Shown: in pieces, positions 6,075 through 12,764 of the stretch
Position numbering within the stretch: the first letter of the stretch is position 1
How the letters are laid out: each line of letters opens with the position of its first letter
Source of the DNA: Solirubrobacterales bacterium
GTDB taxonomy: Bacteria; Actinomycetota; Thermoleophilia; Solirubrobacterales; 70-9
Reading direction: 5' to 3'
Length of the DNA stretch: 32,074 bases
Assembly: GCA_019456285.1 (NCBI GenBank)
Contig: VRUE01000019.1
Location: forward strand, 1-32,074
Translations under genes and position numbers: made by a program
The notes under the pieces: generated by a model
Databases searched by the model: none
Told to the model about the DNA's origin: nothing
Seen by the model: the letters and a program-made list of their open reading frames with translations, nothing else

Positions 6075-7585
6075 AACCGGCCGCCGAGACGCCGATGCAG
6101 CGCGACCGCGCCGTGACGATCTACGAGAAGTCGAAGCCGGGACGCCGCGCCGCCGTTCTCCCCGAGGCCGGCGTGCCCGAGCGTCCGCTCGGGGAGCTGA
6201 TCCCGCCGAAGCTGCTGCGCGAGGAGCCGCCCCGACTGCCCGAGGTCGCCGAGCCGGAGATCGTCCGCCACTACAACCGGCTCTCGCGCCGCAACTTCGA
6301 CCTCGACACCGGCTTCTACCCGCTCGGCTCCTGCACGATGAAGCACAACCCGCGGCTCAACGAGCGGGTCGCGGCGCTGCCCGGCCACGCCCGCCTGCAC
6401 CCGGCTCAGGACCCGCGCCGCGCCCAGGGGGCGCTGGAGTTGATGTGGCTCCTGCAGCAGTCCCTGGCCGAGATCTGCGGCCTGCCCCAGGTCAGCCTGC
6501 AGCCCTCCGCCGGCTCGCACGGCGAGCTTGCCGGCCTCTTGCTGACCCGCGCCTACCACGCCGACCGCGGCGAACAGCGGACCAAGGTGCTGGCCCCCGA
6601 CACCGCCCACGGCACCAACCCGGCCTCGGTGGCCATGGCGGGGTACGAGGTGGTGAAGGTCGCGACCAACGAGCGGGGCGGGGTGGAGATGGACGACCTG
6701 CGCGCCAAGGTCTCCGACGAGGTCGCCTGCCTGATGCTGACCAACCCCAACACGCTCGGCCTCTTCGACGAGAACATCGCCGAGATCGCCTCGCTGATCC
6801 ACGCCGCCGGCGGCACGCTCTACTACGACGGCGCCAACCTCAACGCGGTGATCGGCCACTCGCGGCCGGGCGACATGGGTTTCGACATCGTCCACGTCAA
6901 CCTGCACAAGTCGTTCAGCCAGCCGCACGGAGGCGGCGGGCCGGGGGCGGGGCCGATCGCCGTCTCGGAGCGGATCGAGCCCTTCCTGCCGCGGCCGCAG
7001 GTGGTGAAGCGAGAGGGCGCGAACGGCAGCGGCCCCTTCTACGACCTCGACCACGACCGGCCCAAGTCGATCGGGCGGCTGCGCGGCTTCCAGGGCAACT
7101 TCGGCGTCTTCGTCCGCTCCTACGCCTACATCCTCAGCCTCGGCGCCGACGGCCTCGCCGAGGCCTCGGAGACGGCGGTGCTGAACGCCAACTACCTGAA
7201 GGCGCGGCTCGCCGACGGTCGGGCCGGCAAGCGCCTCCCGGTCGCCTTCGACCGCCACTGCATGCACGAGTTCGTCCTCTCCGGCAAGCCGATGAAGAGG
7301 GAGCTGGGCCTCGCCACCCTCGACCTCGCCAAGCGGCTGCTCGACTTCGGCTTCCACCCGCCGACCATCTACTTCCCGCTGCTGGTCGAGGAGGCGCTGA
7401 TGATCGAGCCGACCGAGACCGAGACGAAGGAGAGCCTCGACGCCTTCGCCGACGCGGTAGAGGAGATCCTCGCCGAGGCCGAGCGCGACCCCGAGGTCGC
7501 CAAGCAGGCCCCCTACACGACCCCGGTCCGCCGCCTCGACGAGGTCAAGGCCGCTCGCCGCCCCGTCGTCCGCCAACCCCTCTGA
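6071..7585 (+). CDS. gcvPB: Glycine dehydrogenase (decarboxylating) subunit 2, GcvPB
   Basis: 504 aa. This is the PLP-bearing subunit of the two-part P-protein. The Schiff-base lysine is in HVNLHKSFSQPHGGGGPG (K280). Other landmarks: NFDLDTGFYPLGSCTMKHNP (75-94), LQPSAGSHGELAG (143-155), DTAHGTNPASVAMAGY (177-192) and MLTNPNTLG. GTG 6071 overlaps the gcvPA stop and follows a strong Shine-Dalgarno. Many well-known actinobacteria have one fused GcvP; the split form here is the common arrangement in Firmicutes, thermophiles and some deep actinobacterial groups. Last gene of the gcv operon; a long stem-loop follows six bases after the stop. Confidence 0.96.
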   Translation: MKPAAETPMQRDRAVTIYEKSKPGRRAAVLPEAGVPERPLGELIPPKLLREEPPRLPEVAEPEIVRHYNRLSRRNFDLDTGFYPLGSCTMKHNPRLNERVAALPGHARLHPAQDPRRAQGALELMWLLQQSLAEICGLPQVSLQPSAGSHGELAGLLLTRAYHADRGEQRTKVLAPDTAHGTNPASVAMAGYEVVKVATNERGGVEMDDLRAKVSDEVACLMLTNPNTLGLFDENIAEIASLIHAAGGTLYYDGANLNAVIGHSRPGDMGFDIVHVNLHKSFSQPHGGGGPGAGPIAVSERIEPFLPRPQVVKREGANGSGPFYDLDHDRPKSIGRLRGFQGNFGVFVRSYAYILSLGADGLAEASETAVLNANYLKARLADGRAGKRLPVAFDRHCMHEFVLSGKPMKRELGLATLDLAKRLLDFGFHPPTIYFPLLVEEALMIEPTETETKESLDAFADAVEEILAEAERDPEVAKQAPYTTPVRRLDEVKAARRPVVRQPL

Positions 7586-7590
7586 TCTCC

Positions 7591-7643
7591 CCGCCGATGG
7601 GCCTGCTTCCCACCGCATAGGCGTATTTCAGGCCCGTCGGCGG
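7591..7643 (+). terminator. 15-bp stem-loop after the gcv operon
   Basis: CCGCCGATGGGCCTG (7591-7605) pairs with CAGGCCCGTCGGCGG (7629-7643): 14 Watson-Crick pairs and one wobble that is U-G only on the plus strand. The loop is 23 nt, and TGTTTAG follows. The position just after gcvPB and before the exporter's promoter fits a terminator, although the loop is long and the U-run weak. Confidence 0.6.
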
Positions 7644-7673
7644 TGTTTAGGGGTTGGGGTGCGGCCCTGCGCC

Positions 7674-7679
7674 TACACT
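7674..7679 (+). promoter_or_regulatory. -10-like TACACT before the MFS exporter
   Basis: TACACT + 8 nt + GTG 7688; GTG 7682 is also in frame but only two bases after the hexamer. There is no Shine-Dalgarno. This fits the leaderless pattern of the window. Confidence 0.4.
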
Positions 7680-7687
7680 CGGTGGCG

Positions 7688-9316
7688 GTGCCTCGGCAAC
7701 GGTTGCTGACCCTGGTCGCGACGATCCTCGGCTCGACGGTCGTCTTCCTCGACTCGACCGTGGTCAACGTGGGGCTGCCGGCGATCGCCGACGACCTCGA
7801 CGCCGGGCTGGCCGGGCAGCAGTGGGTGGTCGAGGCCTACATGCTGACCCTGGTCGCGCTGCTGCTGGTCGGCGGCTCGCTCGGCGACCAGCTCGGGCGG
7901 CGGCGGATCTTCGTCGCCGGGCTGGTCGGGTTCGGCGCCACCTCGGTGCTCTGCGCGGTGGCGCCCACGGTCGAGTTCCTGATCGCCGCCCGCGCCCTGC
8001 AGGGGATCGCCGGGGCGCTGCTGGTGCCGGGCTCGCTGGCTCTGGTTGCGGCGACCTTCGAGGGCGCGGCTCGCGGCAAGGCGGTCGGCACCTGGACCGC
8101 CTGGACCGGGATCGCCGTCGTGATCGGCCCGGCTGGGGGAGGGGCGCTGGTCGAGGCGATCTCCTGGCGGGCGATCTTCTGGATCAACGTCCCGCTGATC
8201 GCATTCACCGTGTTTCTGACCCTGCGCTCGGTGGCCGAGAGCCGCGATCCCGAGGCATTCCGCGGCGCCGACCTGCCCGGCATCCTGCTCTCCGCGCTGG
8301 GCCTCGGCGCGCCTGTCTACGCCCTGATCGAGCAGCCGAGCCGCGGCTGGGGCGACCCGCTGGTCTGGGTCCCGCTGCTCGTCGGCGCCGCCTGCCTGGC
8401 GCTCTTCGTCCTGCGCGAGGCGCGGACGAGCCATCCGATGCTCGACCTCACGCTGTTCAGGATCCGCAACTTCTGGGTCGCCAACCTGACCACCTTTGCC
8501 GCCTACGCGGGCCTGATCGCCGCCCTCTTCTTCGTGACGATCTTCCTGCAGCAGGTCGGCGGCTACTCGCCGCTCGAGGCCGGCCTGGCGACGACCCCGA
8601 TCTCGATCGTCCTCTTCCTGCTCTCGCCCCGCTTCGGCAGGCTCGCCTCCGGCACCGGGCCGCGGCTGCCGATGACCGCCGGCCCGATCGTCGCCGGGAT
8701 CGGGCTGCTGCTCCTGCTGCGGGTCGACGCGAGCGCCGCCTACCTGCCCGACGTGCTGCCGGGGGTGCTCGTCTTCAGCTTCGGCCTCTCAGCGACCGTG
8801 GCGCCGCTGACCGCGACCGTGCTCGACTCGGTCGACCCGCGCCACGTCGGCGTTGCCTCGGGCGCCAACAACGGCATCGCCCGAGTCGCCGGGCTGCTGG
8901 CGATCGCCGTGCTCGGGGTGGTGATCTCGGCCCAGTTCGGCGCGAAGATCGACGCCGAGCTGGGCGAGCGGCCGCTCGGGCCGGCCGGCCGCACCGCGGT
9001 CGTGCGGGCCAAGGAAAAGCCGCTCGCGGTGCCCTCGACCGGACGGCTCCCGCCCGCCGCGGCGGCGAGGGTCCGCACCGCGGCGGCCGAGGCCTCGACC
9101 TCCTCCTTCCACCTCGGCATCGGCATCGCCGGCCTGCTGATGATCGTCGGCGGCCTGGTCTCCTGGGCCGGGATCGAGAACCCGCGCCGCCGCTTCGAGG
9201 CGGTGCCGGCGGGCGGGGCGGTCGCGGCGGGCGAGTGCGGGCACGGCGCCGACGCCGACTGCGGCGAGGGAGAGCCGGCTCCGGGCAGCGAGGCGCCCGC
9301 CCCCGAGCCCGCATAG
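7688..9316 (+). CDS. DHA2 family (14-TM, EmrB/QacA-like) MFS exporter
   Basis: 542 aa from GTG 7688. A major facilitator transporter, probably a proton-coupled multidrug exporter in the inner membrane. Landmarks: FLDSTVVNVGLPAIADDL in TM1 (the DHA2 D-x-T-x-V-N-V-A-L-P type motif), QWVVEAYMLTLVALLLVGGSLGDQLGRRRIF (motif A loop), RALQGIAGALLVPGSLAL, and TAWTGIAVVIGPAGGGALVE resembling motif C of drug antiporters. Hydrophobic segments are consistent with 14 helices, with a long Ala-rich loop before the last. The tail (GECGHGADADCGEGEPAPGSEAP) is low complexity. Substrate cannot be predicted, and no regulator gene is adjacent. The start is uncertain by a few codons; the track start (7643) lies upstream of the proposed -10. 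Confidence 0.87.
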   Translation: MPRQRLLTLVATILGSTVVFLDSTVVNVGLPAIADDLDAGLAGQQWVVEAYMLTLVALLLVGGSLGDQLGRRRIFVAGLVGFGATSVLCAVAPTVEFLIAARALQGIAGALLVPGSLALVAATFEGAARGKAVGTWTAWTGIAVVIGPAGGGALVEAISWRAIFWINVPLIAFTVFLTLRSVAESRDPEAFRGADLPGILLSALGLGAPVYALIEQPSRGWGDPLVWVPLLVGAACLALFVLREARTSHPMLDLTLFRIRNFWVANLTTFAAYAGLIAALFFVTIFLQQVGGYSPLEAGLATTPISIVLFLLSPRFGRLASGTGPRLPMTAGPIVAGIGLLLLLRVDASAAYLPDVLPGVLVFSFGLSATVAPLTATVLDSVDPRHVGVASGANNGIARVAGLLAIAVLGVVISAQFGAKIDAELGERPLGPAGRTAVVRAKEKPLAVPSTGRLPPAAAARVRTAAAEASTSSFHLGIGIAGLLMIVGGLVSWAGIENPRRRFEAVPAGGAVAAGECGHGADADCGEGEPAPGSEAPAPEPA

Positions 9317-9319
9317 GCT
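9314..9319 (+). promoter_or_regulatory. -10-like TAGGCT before trpS, containing the MFS stop codon
   Basis: TAGGCT begins with the stop TAG of the exporter; 8 nt later comes GTG 9328. There is no Shine-Dalgarno in the 11-nt gap. Confidence 0.4.
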
Positions 9320-9327
9320 GCCGGGCC

Positions 9328-10326
9328 GTGGGCGCCCCGATCATCTTCTCCGGCATCCAGCCGACCGGCCGCAAGCACCTGGGCAACTACATCGGTGCGA
9401 TCCGCCAGTACGTGGAGGGCCAGGAGCGCGGCGCCCCGGCGATCTTCTGCATCGTCGACCTGCACGCGATCTCGGTCGCCTGCGAGCCGGCCGAGCTGCG
9501 CGAGCGGCTCTACGACACGATGGCGATCCTGCTTGCCGCCGGCCTCGACCCGGAGCGCTGCATCCTCTTCCGCCAGTCCGACGTGCACGAGCACACCGAG
9601 CTGACCTGGCTGCTCTCCGCGGTGACCGCCCACGGCGACCTCAACCGCATGCACCAGTTCAAGGAGAAGTCGGCGGAACAGCGTCAGCTGGTCTCGGCGG
9701 CGCTCTTCTTCTACCCGGTCCTGCAGGCCGCCGATGTGCTCGCCCACCGGGCGACGGAGGTGCCGGTCGGGGAGGACCAGCGCCAGCACATCGAGCTGAT
9801 CCGGGAGATCGCCCGCCGCTTCAACGAGCGCTTCGGCGAGACGCTGGTCGAGCCCGAGCACCGCATCCCCGCGGTCGGCGCCCGGATCATGGACCTGCAG
9901 GAGCCGGAGCGGAAGATGTCGACGACCGGGGCGGCCGAGGCCGGCACGGTCTACGTGCTCGACGGGCCGGCGGCGATCCATAAGAAGCTCGGCGGCGCCG
10001 TCACCGACTCCGGCCGCGAGGTCGTCCGCGCCCCGGACAAGCCCGGCGTCGCCAACCTGATCGAGATCCTCGCTGTCGCCCGCGGCGTCGACCCCACCGA
10101 GGTCGAGGTCGAGTTCGCCGCGGCGGGCTACGGCGACTTCAAGCAGGCCGTCGCCGAGGCCGTGGTCGAGCTGCTCGCCCCGGTCCGCGAGCGCTATGCG
10201 GAGCTGCGTCCCGACGAGGCGGCGCTGGAGGCGACGCTCGCCGCCGGCGCCGAGAAGGCGCGCACGATCGCCTCCCGGACCCTGGCGGAGGTGCGAGACC
10301 GCATGGGTATCGGCGCCCCGCGTTAA
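9328..10326 (+). CDS. trpS: Tryptophanyl-tRNA synthetase
   Basis: 332 aa, class I aminoacyl-tRNA synthetase that charges tRNA-Trp. Visible: IIFSGIQPTGRKHLGNYIGAI, holding the HIGH-equivalent HLGN (17-20); DLHAISV; LFFYPVLQAADVLAHRATEVPVGEDQRQHIEL (ATP/Trp-binding region); and the KMSKS loop as KMSTT (196-200), a form usual in TrpRS. Length is typical of bacterial TrpRS. GTG 9328 is chosen because VGAPIIFSGIQPTG is the normal N-terminus; the 890-aa track ORF merely runs on upstream through the exporter in another frame. The aromatic amino acid genes follow about 3 kb downstream. Confidence 0.96.
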   Translation: MGAPIIFSGIQPTGRKHLGNYIGAIRQYVEGQERGAPAIFCIVDLHAISVACEPAELRERLYDTMAILLAAGLDPERCILFRQSDVHEHTELTWLLSAVTAHGDLNRMHQFKEKSAEQRQLVSAALFFYPVLQAADVLAHRATEVPVGEDQRQHIELIREIARRFNERFGETLVEPEHRIPAVGARIMDLQEPERKMSTTGAAEAGTVYVLDGPAAIHKKLGGAVTDSGREVVRAPDKPGVANLIEILAVARGVDPTEVEVEFAAAGYGDFKQAVAEAVVELLAPVRERYAELRPDEAALEATLAAGAEKARTIASRTLAEVRDRMGIGAPR

Positions 10327-10329
10327 CTT
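10324..10329 (+). promoter_or_regulatory. -10-like TAACTT before scpA, containing the trpS stop codon
   Basis: TAACTT starts with the trpS TAA; 6 nt later comes GTG 10336. This is the third junction in the window where a stop codon forms the first half of a TAnnnT hexamer. Confidence 0.35.
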
Positions 10330-10335
10330 GGGCGG

Positions 10336-11061
10336 GTGACAGTCGTGGAGCTGGACCTCGAGCTCGACGTATTTGCCGGGCCGTTCGACCTCTTGATGGC
10401 GGTCGTGCTGCGCGAGGAGGTCGACCTGCTGGAGGTCGAGCTGGGCGAGGTGGTGGTCGCCTACGTCGAGCACCTGGAGCGCCAGGGCGAGCTGGAGCTG
10501 GAGGTGGCGACCGAGTTCCTGGTCCTGATCGCGGCGCTGCTGGAGCTGAAGTCGCGGCTGCTGCTGCCCGGCGAGGAGGAGCTCGACGAGCTCGCCCCCG
10601 AGGAGGCGGTCGAGGAGCTGCTGGCGCGGCTGCTCGAGTACCGGCGCTACCGCGACGCGGCGGCGATGCTGGAGGAGCGCTTCGAGGCGGCGCGCGGCTA
10701 CCTCTACCGCTCCGCGCCGCTGCCGCCGCGGCTGCGCCGGGTGGCGCTCGAGGCGGCGAGCGCCGCCTACGATCCCGAGCGGCTCGGCGCGGCGCTCGGT
10801 GACCTGCTTGTCGTGCCGCCGGAGCTCGACACCAGCCACATCCGGCCGACGGTTTCGCTGGAGAAGCGCCTGCGCGCCCTGCGCGACGCCCTCTCGGGGC
10901 GGCCCAGCTTCGACTTCGACGAGCAGTTCGGCGGCGAGGACCGGCTGACCCAGGCGGTGACCCTGTTCGCGCTGCTGGAGCTGTACCGCGAGGGAGAGGC
11001 GACCTGGGAGCAGCGTAAGCCGTTCGGCCCGATCGAGGTGAAGGGGAGGGTGGAGTCGTGA
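10336..11061 (+). CDS. scpA: Segregation and condensation protein ScpA
   Basis: 241 aa. ScpA is the kleisin that bridges the two SMC heads in the bacterial condensin complex, needed for chromosome organisation and segregation. The N-terminal FAGPFDLLMAVVLREEVDLLEVEL (about 13-36) is the hallmark kleisin start. ATEFLVLIAALLELKSRLLLP follows, and the C-terminal winged-helix part contains RLTQAVTLFALLELYREG. The acidic Leu/Glu-rich composition and length are typical. GTG 10336 begins nine bases after trpS. The stop overlaps scpB GTG (GTGA). No smc gene is in the window. Confidence 0.95.
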   Translation: MTVVELDLELDVFAGPFDLLMAVVLREEVDLLEVELGEVVVAYVEHLERQGELELEVATEFLVLIAALLELKSRLLLPGEEELDELAPEEAVEELLARLLEYRRYRDAAAMLEERFEAARGYLYRSAPLPPRLRRVALEAASAAYDPERLGAALGDLLVVPPELDTSHIRPTVSLEKRLRALRDALSGRPSFDFDEQFGGEDRLTQAVTLFALLELYREGEATWEQRKPFGPIEVKGRVES

Positions 11062-11627
11062 GCGACCTTGCGCGCACGATCGAGGCGCTGCTGTTCCTCT
11101 CGCCGCAGCCGGTCGGCGTCGACGACCTCGCCGAGGCGACCGGGGCCAGGGAGGGTCAGGTCGCCGAGGCGATCGACCTGCTGCGCGAGGATCTCGGTGA
11201 GGGGAAGCGGGGCGTCGTCCTGCGCGAGGTCGCCGGCGGCTTCTCGCTGGCCAGCGACCCGGGCAGCGAGGAGGCGGCGCGGCGGTTGCTCGCCAAGCCG
11301 CGGACGCCGCCGCTGACCCAGGCGCAGGCCGAGACGCTGGCGATCGTCGCCTACCTGCAGCCGGTTTCGCGGCCGGAGGTGGCGCGGATCCGCGGCGTCT
11401 CCTCGGAGTCGACGGTGCAGACCCTGGCCGAGCGCGGCCTGATCGAGGAGTCGGGGCGCTCCCGCTTCGGCGCCGCGATCTTCAAGACCACGGAGCTGTT
11501 CGAGCGACTCTTCGGCCTCTCCGGCCTCGACCAGCTCCCCGACCCGTCGCGCTTCGACCCGACCCCCGAGGACGAGCGGGAGCTGCGCGAGCGGCTGCTG
11601 AAGGCCGGGGAGCAGCGCGCCGAGTAG
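11058..11627 (+). CDS. scpB: Segregation and condensation protein ScpB
   Basis: 189 aa. ScpB is a dimeric tandem winged-helix protein that binds the centre of ScpA in the SMC-ScpAB complex. Landmarks: IEALLFLSPQPVGVDDLAEATG (N-terminal winged helix), LREVAGGFSLAS, the conserved LTQAQAETLAIVAYLQPVSRPEVARIRGVSSESTVQTLAERGLIEE (second winged helix), and FKTTELFERLFGLSGLDQLP. Four-base overlap with scpA implies coupled synthesis of partners. The C-terminal EDERELRERLLKAGEQRAE is charged and probably flexible. Confidence 0.95.
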   Translation: MSDLARTIEALLFLSPQPVGVDDLAEATGAREGQVAEAIDLLREDLGEGKRGVVLREVAGGFSLASDPGSEEAARRLLAKPRTPPLTQAQAETLAIVAYLQPVSRPEVARIRGVSSESTVQTLAERGLIEESGRSRFGAAIFKTTELFERLFGLSGLDQLPDPSRFDPTPEDERELRERLLKAGEQRAE

Positions 11628-11637
11628 CGCGGCCGCG

Positions 11638-12333
11638 GTGCGCCTCGCCAAGTACCTCGCGCACGGCGGCGTCGCCTCGCGGCGGGTCGCGGAGCGGATC
11701 GTCGCCGAGGGCCGGGTCACGGTCGGCGGCGAGGTCGTCACCGACCCCGCCCGCGCGGTCGAGGCGGGAGACGAGGTGCGGGTCGACGGCAGCCTCGTCG
11801 CCGAGGAGCCACGCGAGGTCTGGGTGGTGAACAAGCCCGCCGGCGTCGTCTCCACCGTGCGGGAGCCCGGCGCGCGGCCCGCTGTGGTCAGCCTGGTCCG
11901 CAGCGATGCCCGCCTCTACCCGGTGGGGCGGCTCGACGCCGACTCGACCGGTCTGCTGCTCCTCACCAACGACGGCGAGCTGGCCAACCGCCTCGCCCAC
12001 CCCCGCTACGAGGTGCCGAAGGCCTACCGCGCCGAGCTGCGCCGCCCGCCCTCGGAGGACGACCTGCGGCGGCTGGGGAGCGGGGTGGAGCTGGAGGACG
12101 GCGTCACCGCCCCGGCTCGGGTGCGGCGGCTCGGCGAGCGGCGGATCGAGATCGTCCTGCGCGAGGGGCGCAACCGCCAGGTCCGCCGGATGGCCGAGGC
12201 GGTCGGAAACCGCGTGGTCGCGCTGCGCCGCGTCCGCTTCGGACCGATCGAGCTGGGCGGGCTGCCCGAGGGCGGGGCGCGCCGCCTCTCCGGCGAAGAG
12301 GTCGCCCGGCTCTGGGAAGATACGCGGCTGTGA
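11638..12333 (+). CDS. rluB: RluB-type rRNA pseudouridine synthase (S4 domain)
   Basis: 231 aa. An N-terminal S4 RNA-binding domain (MRLAKYLAHGGVASRRVAERIVAEGRVTVGGEVV, 1-34) is followed by a RsuA/RluB-type catalytic domain with NKPAGVVST, the catalytic motif GRLDADSTGLLLLTNDG (Asp about 100), and REGRNRQVRRMAEAVG. It probably isomerises a uridine in 23S rRNA, as B. subtilis RluB, whose gene also follows scpAB. RsuA or RluE activity cannot be excluded from sequence alone. GTG 11638 follows scpB by 10 nt; the stop overlaps aroH as GTGA. Confidence 0.9.
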   Translation: MRLAKYLAHGGVASRRVAERIVAEGRVTVGGEVVTDPARAVEAGDEVRVDGSLVAEEPREVWVVNKPAGVVSTVREPGARPAVVSLVRSDARLYPVGRLDADSTGLLLLTNDGELANRLAHPRYEVPKAYRAELRRPPSEDDLRRLGSGVELEDGVTAPARVRRLGERRIEIVLREGRNRQVRRMAEAVGNRVVALRRVRFGPIELGGLPEGGARRLSGEEVARLWEDTRL

Positions 12334-12716
12334 GCGCGAACGGGGGCGAACAGCGGCTCTTCGCGGTGCGCGGCGCCGCCCGGGCGGAGGCCAACGACGC
12401 CGACGCGATCCTCGCCGCCACCGAGGCGCTGATGCGCGAGCTGCTCGACCGCAACGAGCTGGCGCCGGAGGCGTTGGTCAGCTGCCTGTTCACGACGACC
12501 GAGGACCTCGACGCCGAGTTCCCCGCGGTCGCCGCCCGCCGCCTCGGGCTCGACGCCGTGCCGCTGCTCTGCGGCCGCGAGATCCCCGTGCCGGGATCGA
12601 TGCAGCGCGTGATCCGGGTGATGATCCACTTCCACGCGCCCACCGGCCACACCCCGGCCCACGCCTACCTGGGCGCCACACAGGAGCTGCGCTCCGACCT
12701 CCGCGCCGCCCAGTAA
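12330..12716 (+). CDS. aroH: Chorismate mutase, AroH type
   Basis: 128 aa. Converts chorismate to prephenate, the branch point toward tyrosine and phenylalanine. The small trimeric AroH (pseudo-alpha/beta-barrel) family is recognised from FAVRGAARAEANDADAILAATEALMRELLDRN, SCLFTTTEDLDAEFPAVAARRLGLDAVPLLCGREIPVPGSMQRVIRVMIHF: the conserved Arg of VRGA, the Cys/Glu-containing strand and the RVIRVMIHF strand that form the active site. It is monofunctional, not fused to prephenate dehydratase or dehydrogenase. GTG 12330 overlaps rluB. It is separated from hisC by a 48-nt gap with a palindromic element. Confidence 0.93.
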   Translation: MSANGGEQRLFAVRGAARAEANDADAILAATEALMRELLDRNELAPEALVSCLFTTTEDLDAEFPAVAARRLGLDAVPLLCGREIPVPGSMQRVIRVMIHFHAPTGHTPAHAYLGATQELRSDLRAAQ

Positions 12717-12737
12717 GGACCTACCGGGATAGGTCCT
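12716..12737. promoter_or_regulatory. Palindromic element upstream of hisC (shared 18-mer)
   Basis: AGGACCTA CCGGGA TAGGTCCT: 8-bp perfect arms, 6-nt spacer, followed by TAAGGACC, a third half-site in inverted orientation. Bases 12720-12737 (CCTACCGGGATAGGTCCT) are identical to 19645-19662 upstream of metK. The element ends 27 nt before the hisC ATG, about the -35 zone of a leaderless promoter. It could also act as a hairpin terminator for scpA-aroH, but no U-run follows. Confidence 0.5.
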
Positions 12738-12752
12738 AAGGACCGGGTCGGC

Positions 12753-12758
12753 CACAAT
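12753..12758 (+). promoter_or_regulatory. -10-like CACAAT before hisC
   Basis: CACAAT + 6 nt + ATG 12765. The hexamer is weaker than the TASNCT set seen elsewhere but sits at the same distance, with the shared 18-mer 15 nt upstream. No Shine-Dalgarno is seen. Confidence 0.3.
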
Positions 12759-12764
12759 GACGGC

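Noticed and set aside
7654-9327. Upstream extension of the trpS ORF (890 aa in the track)
   Set aside because: The first ~558 codons are an out-of-frame reading of the exporter; the normal TrpRS N-terminus begins at GTG 9328.
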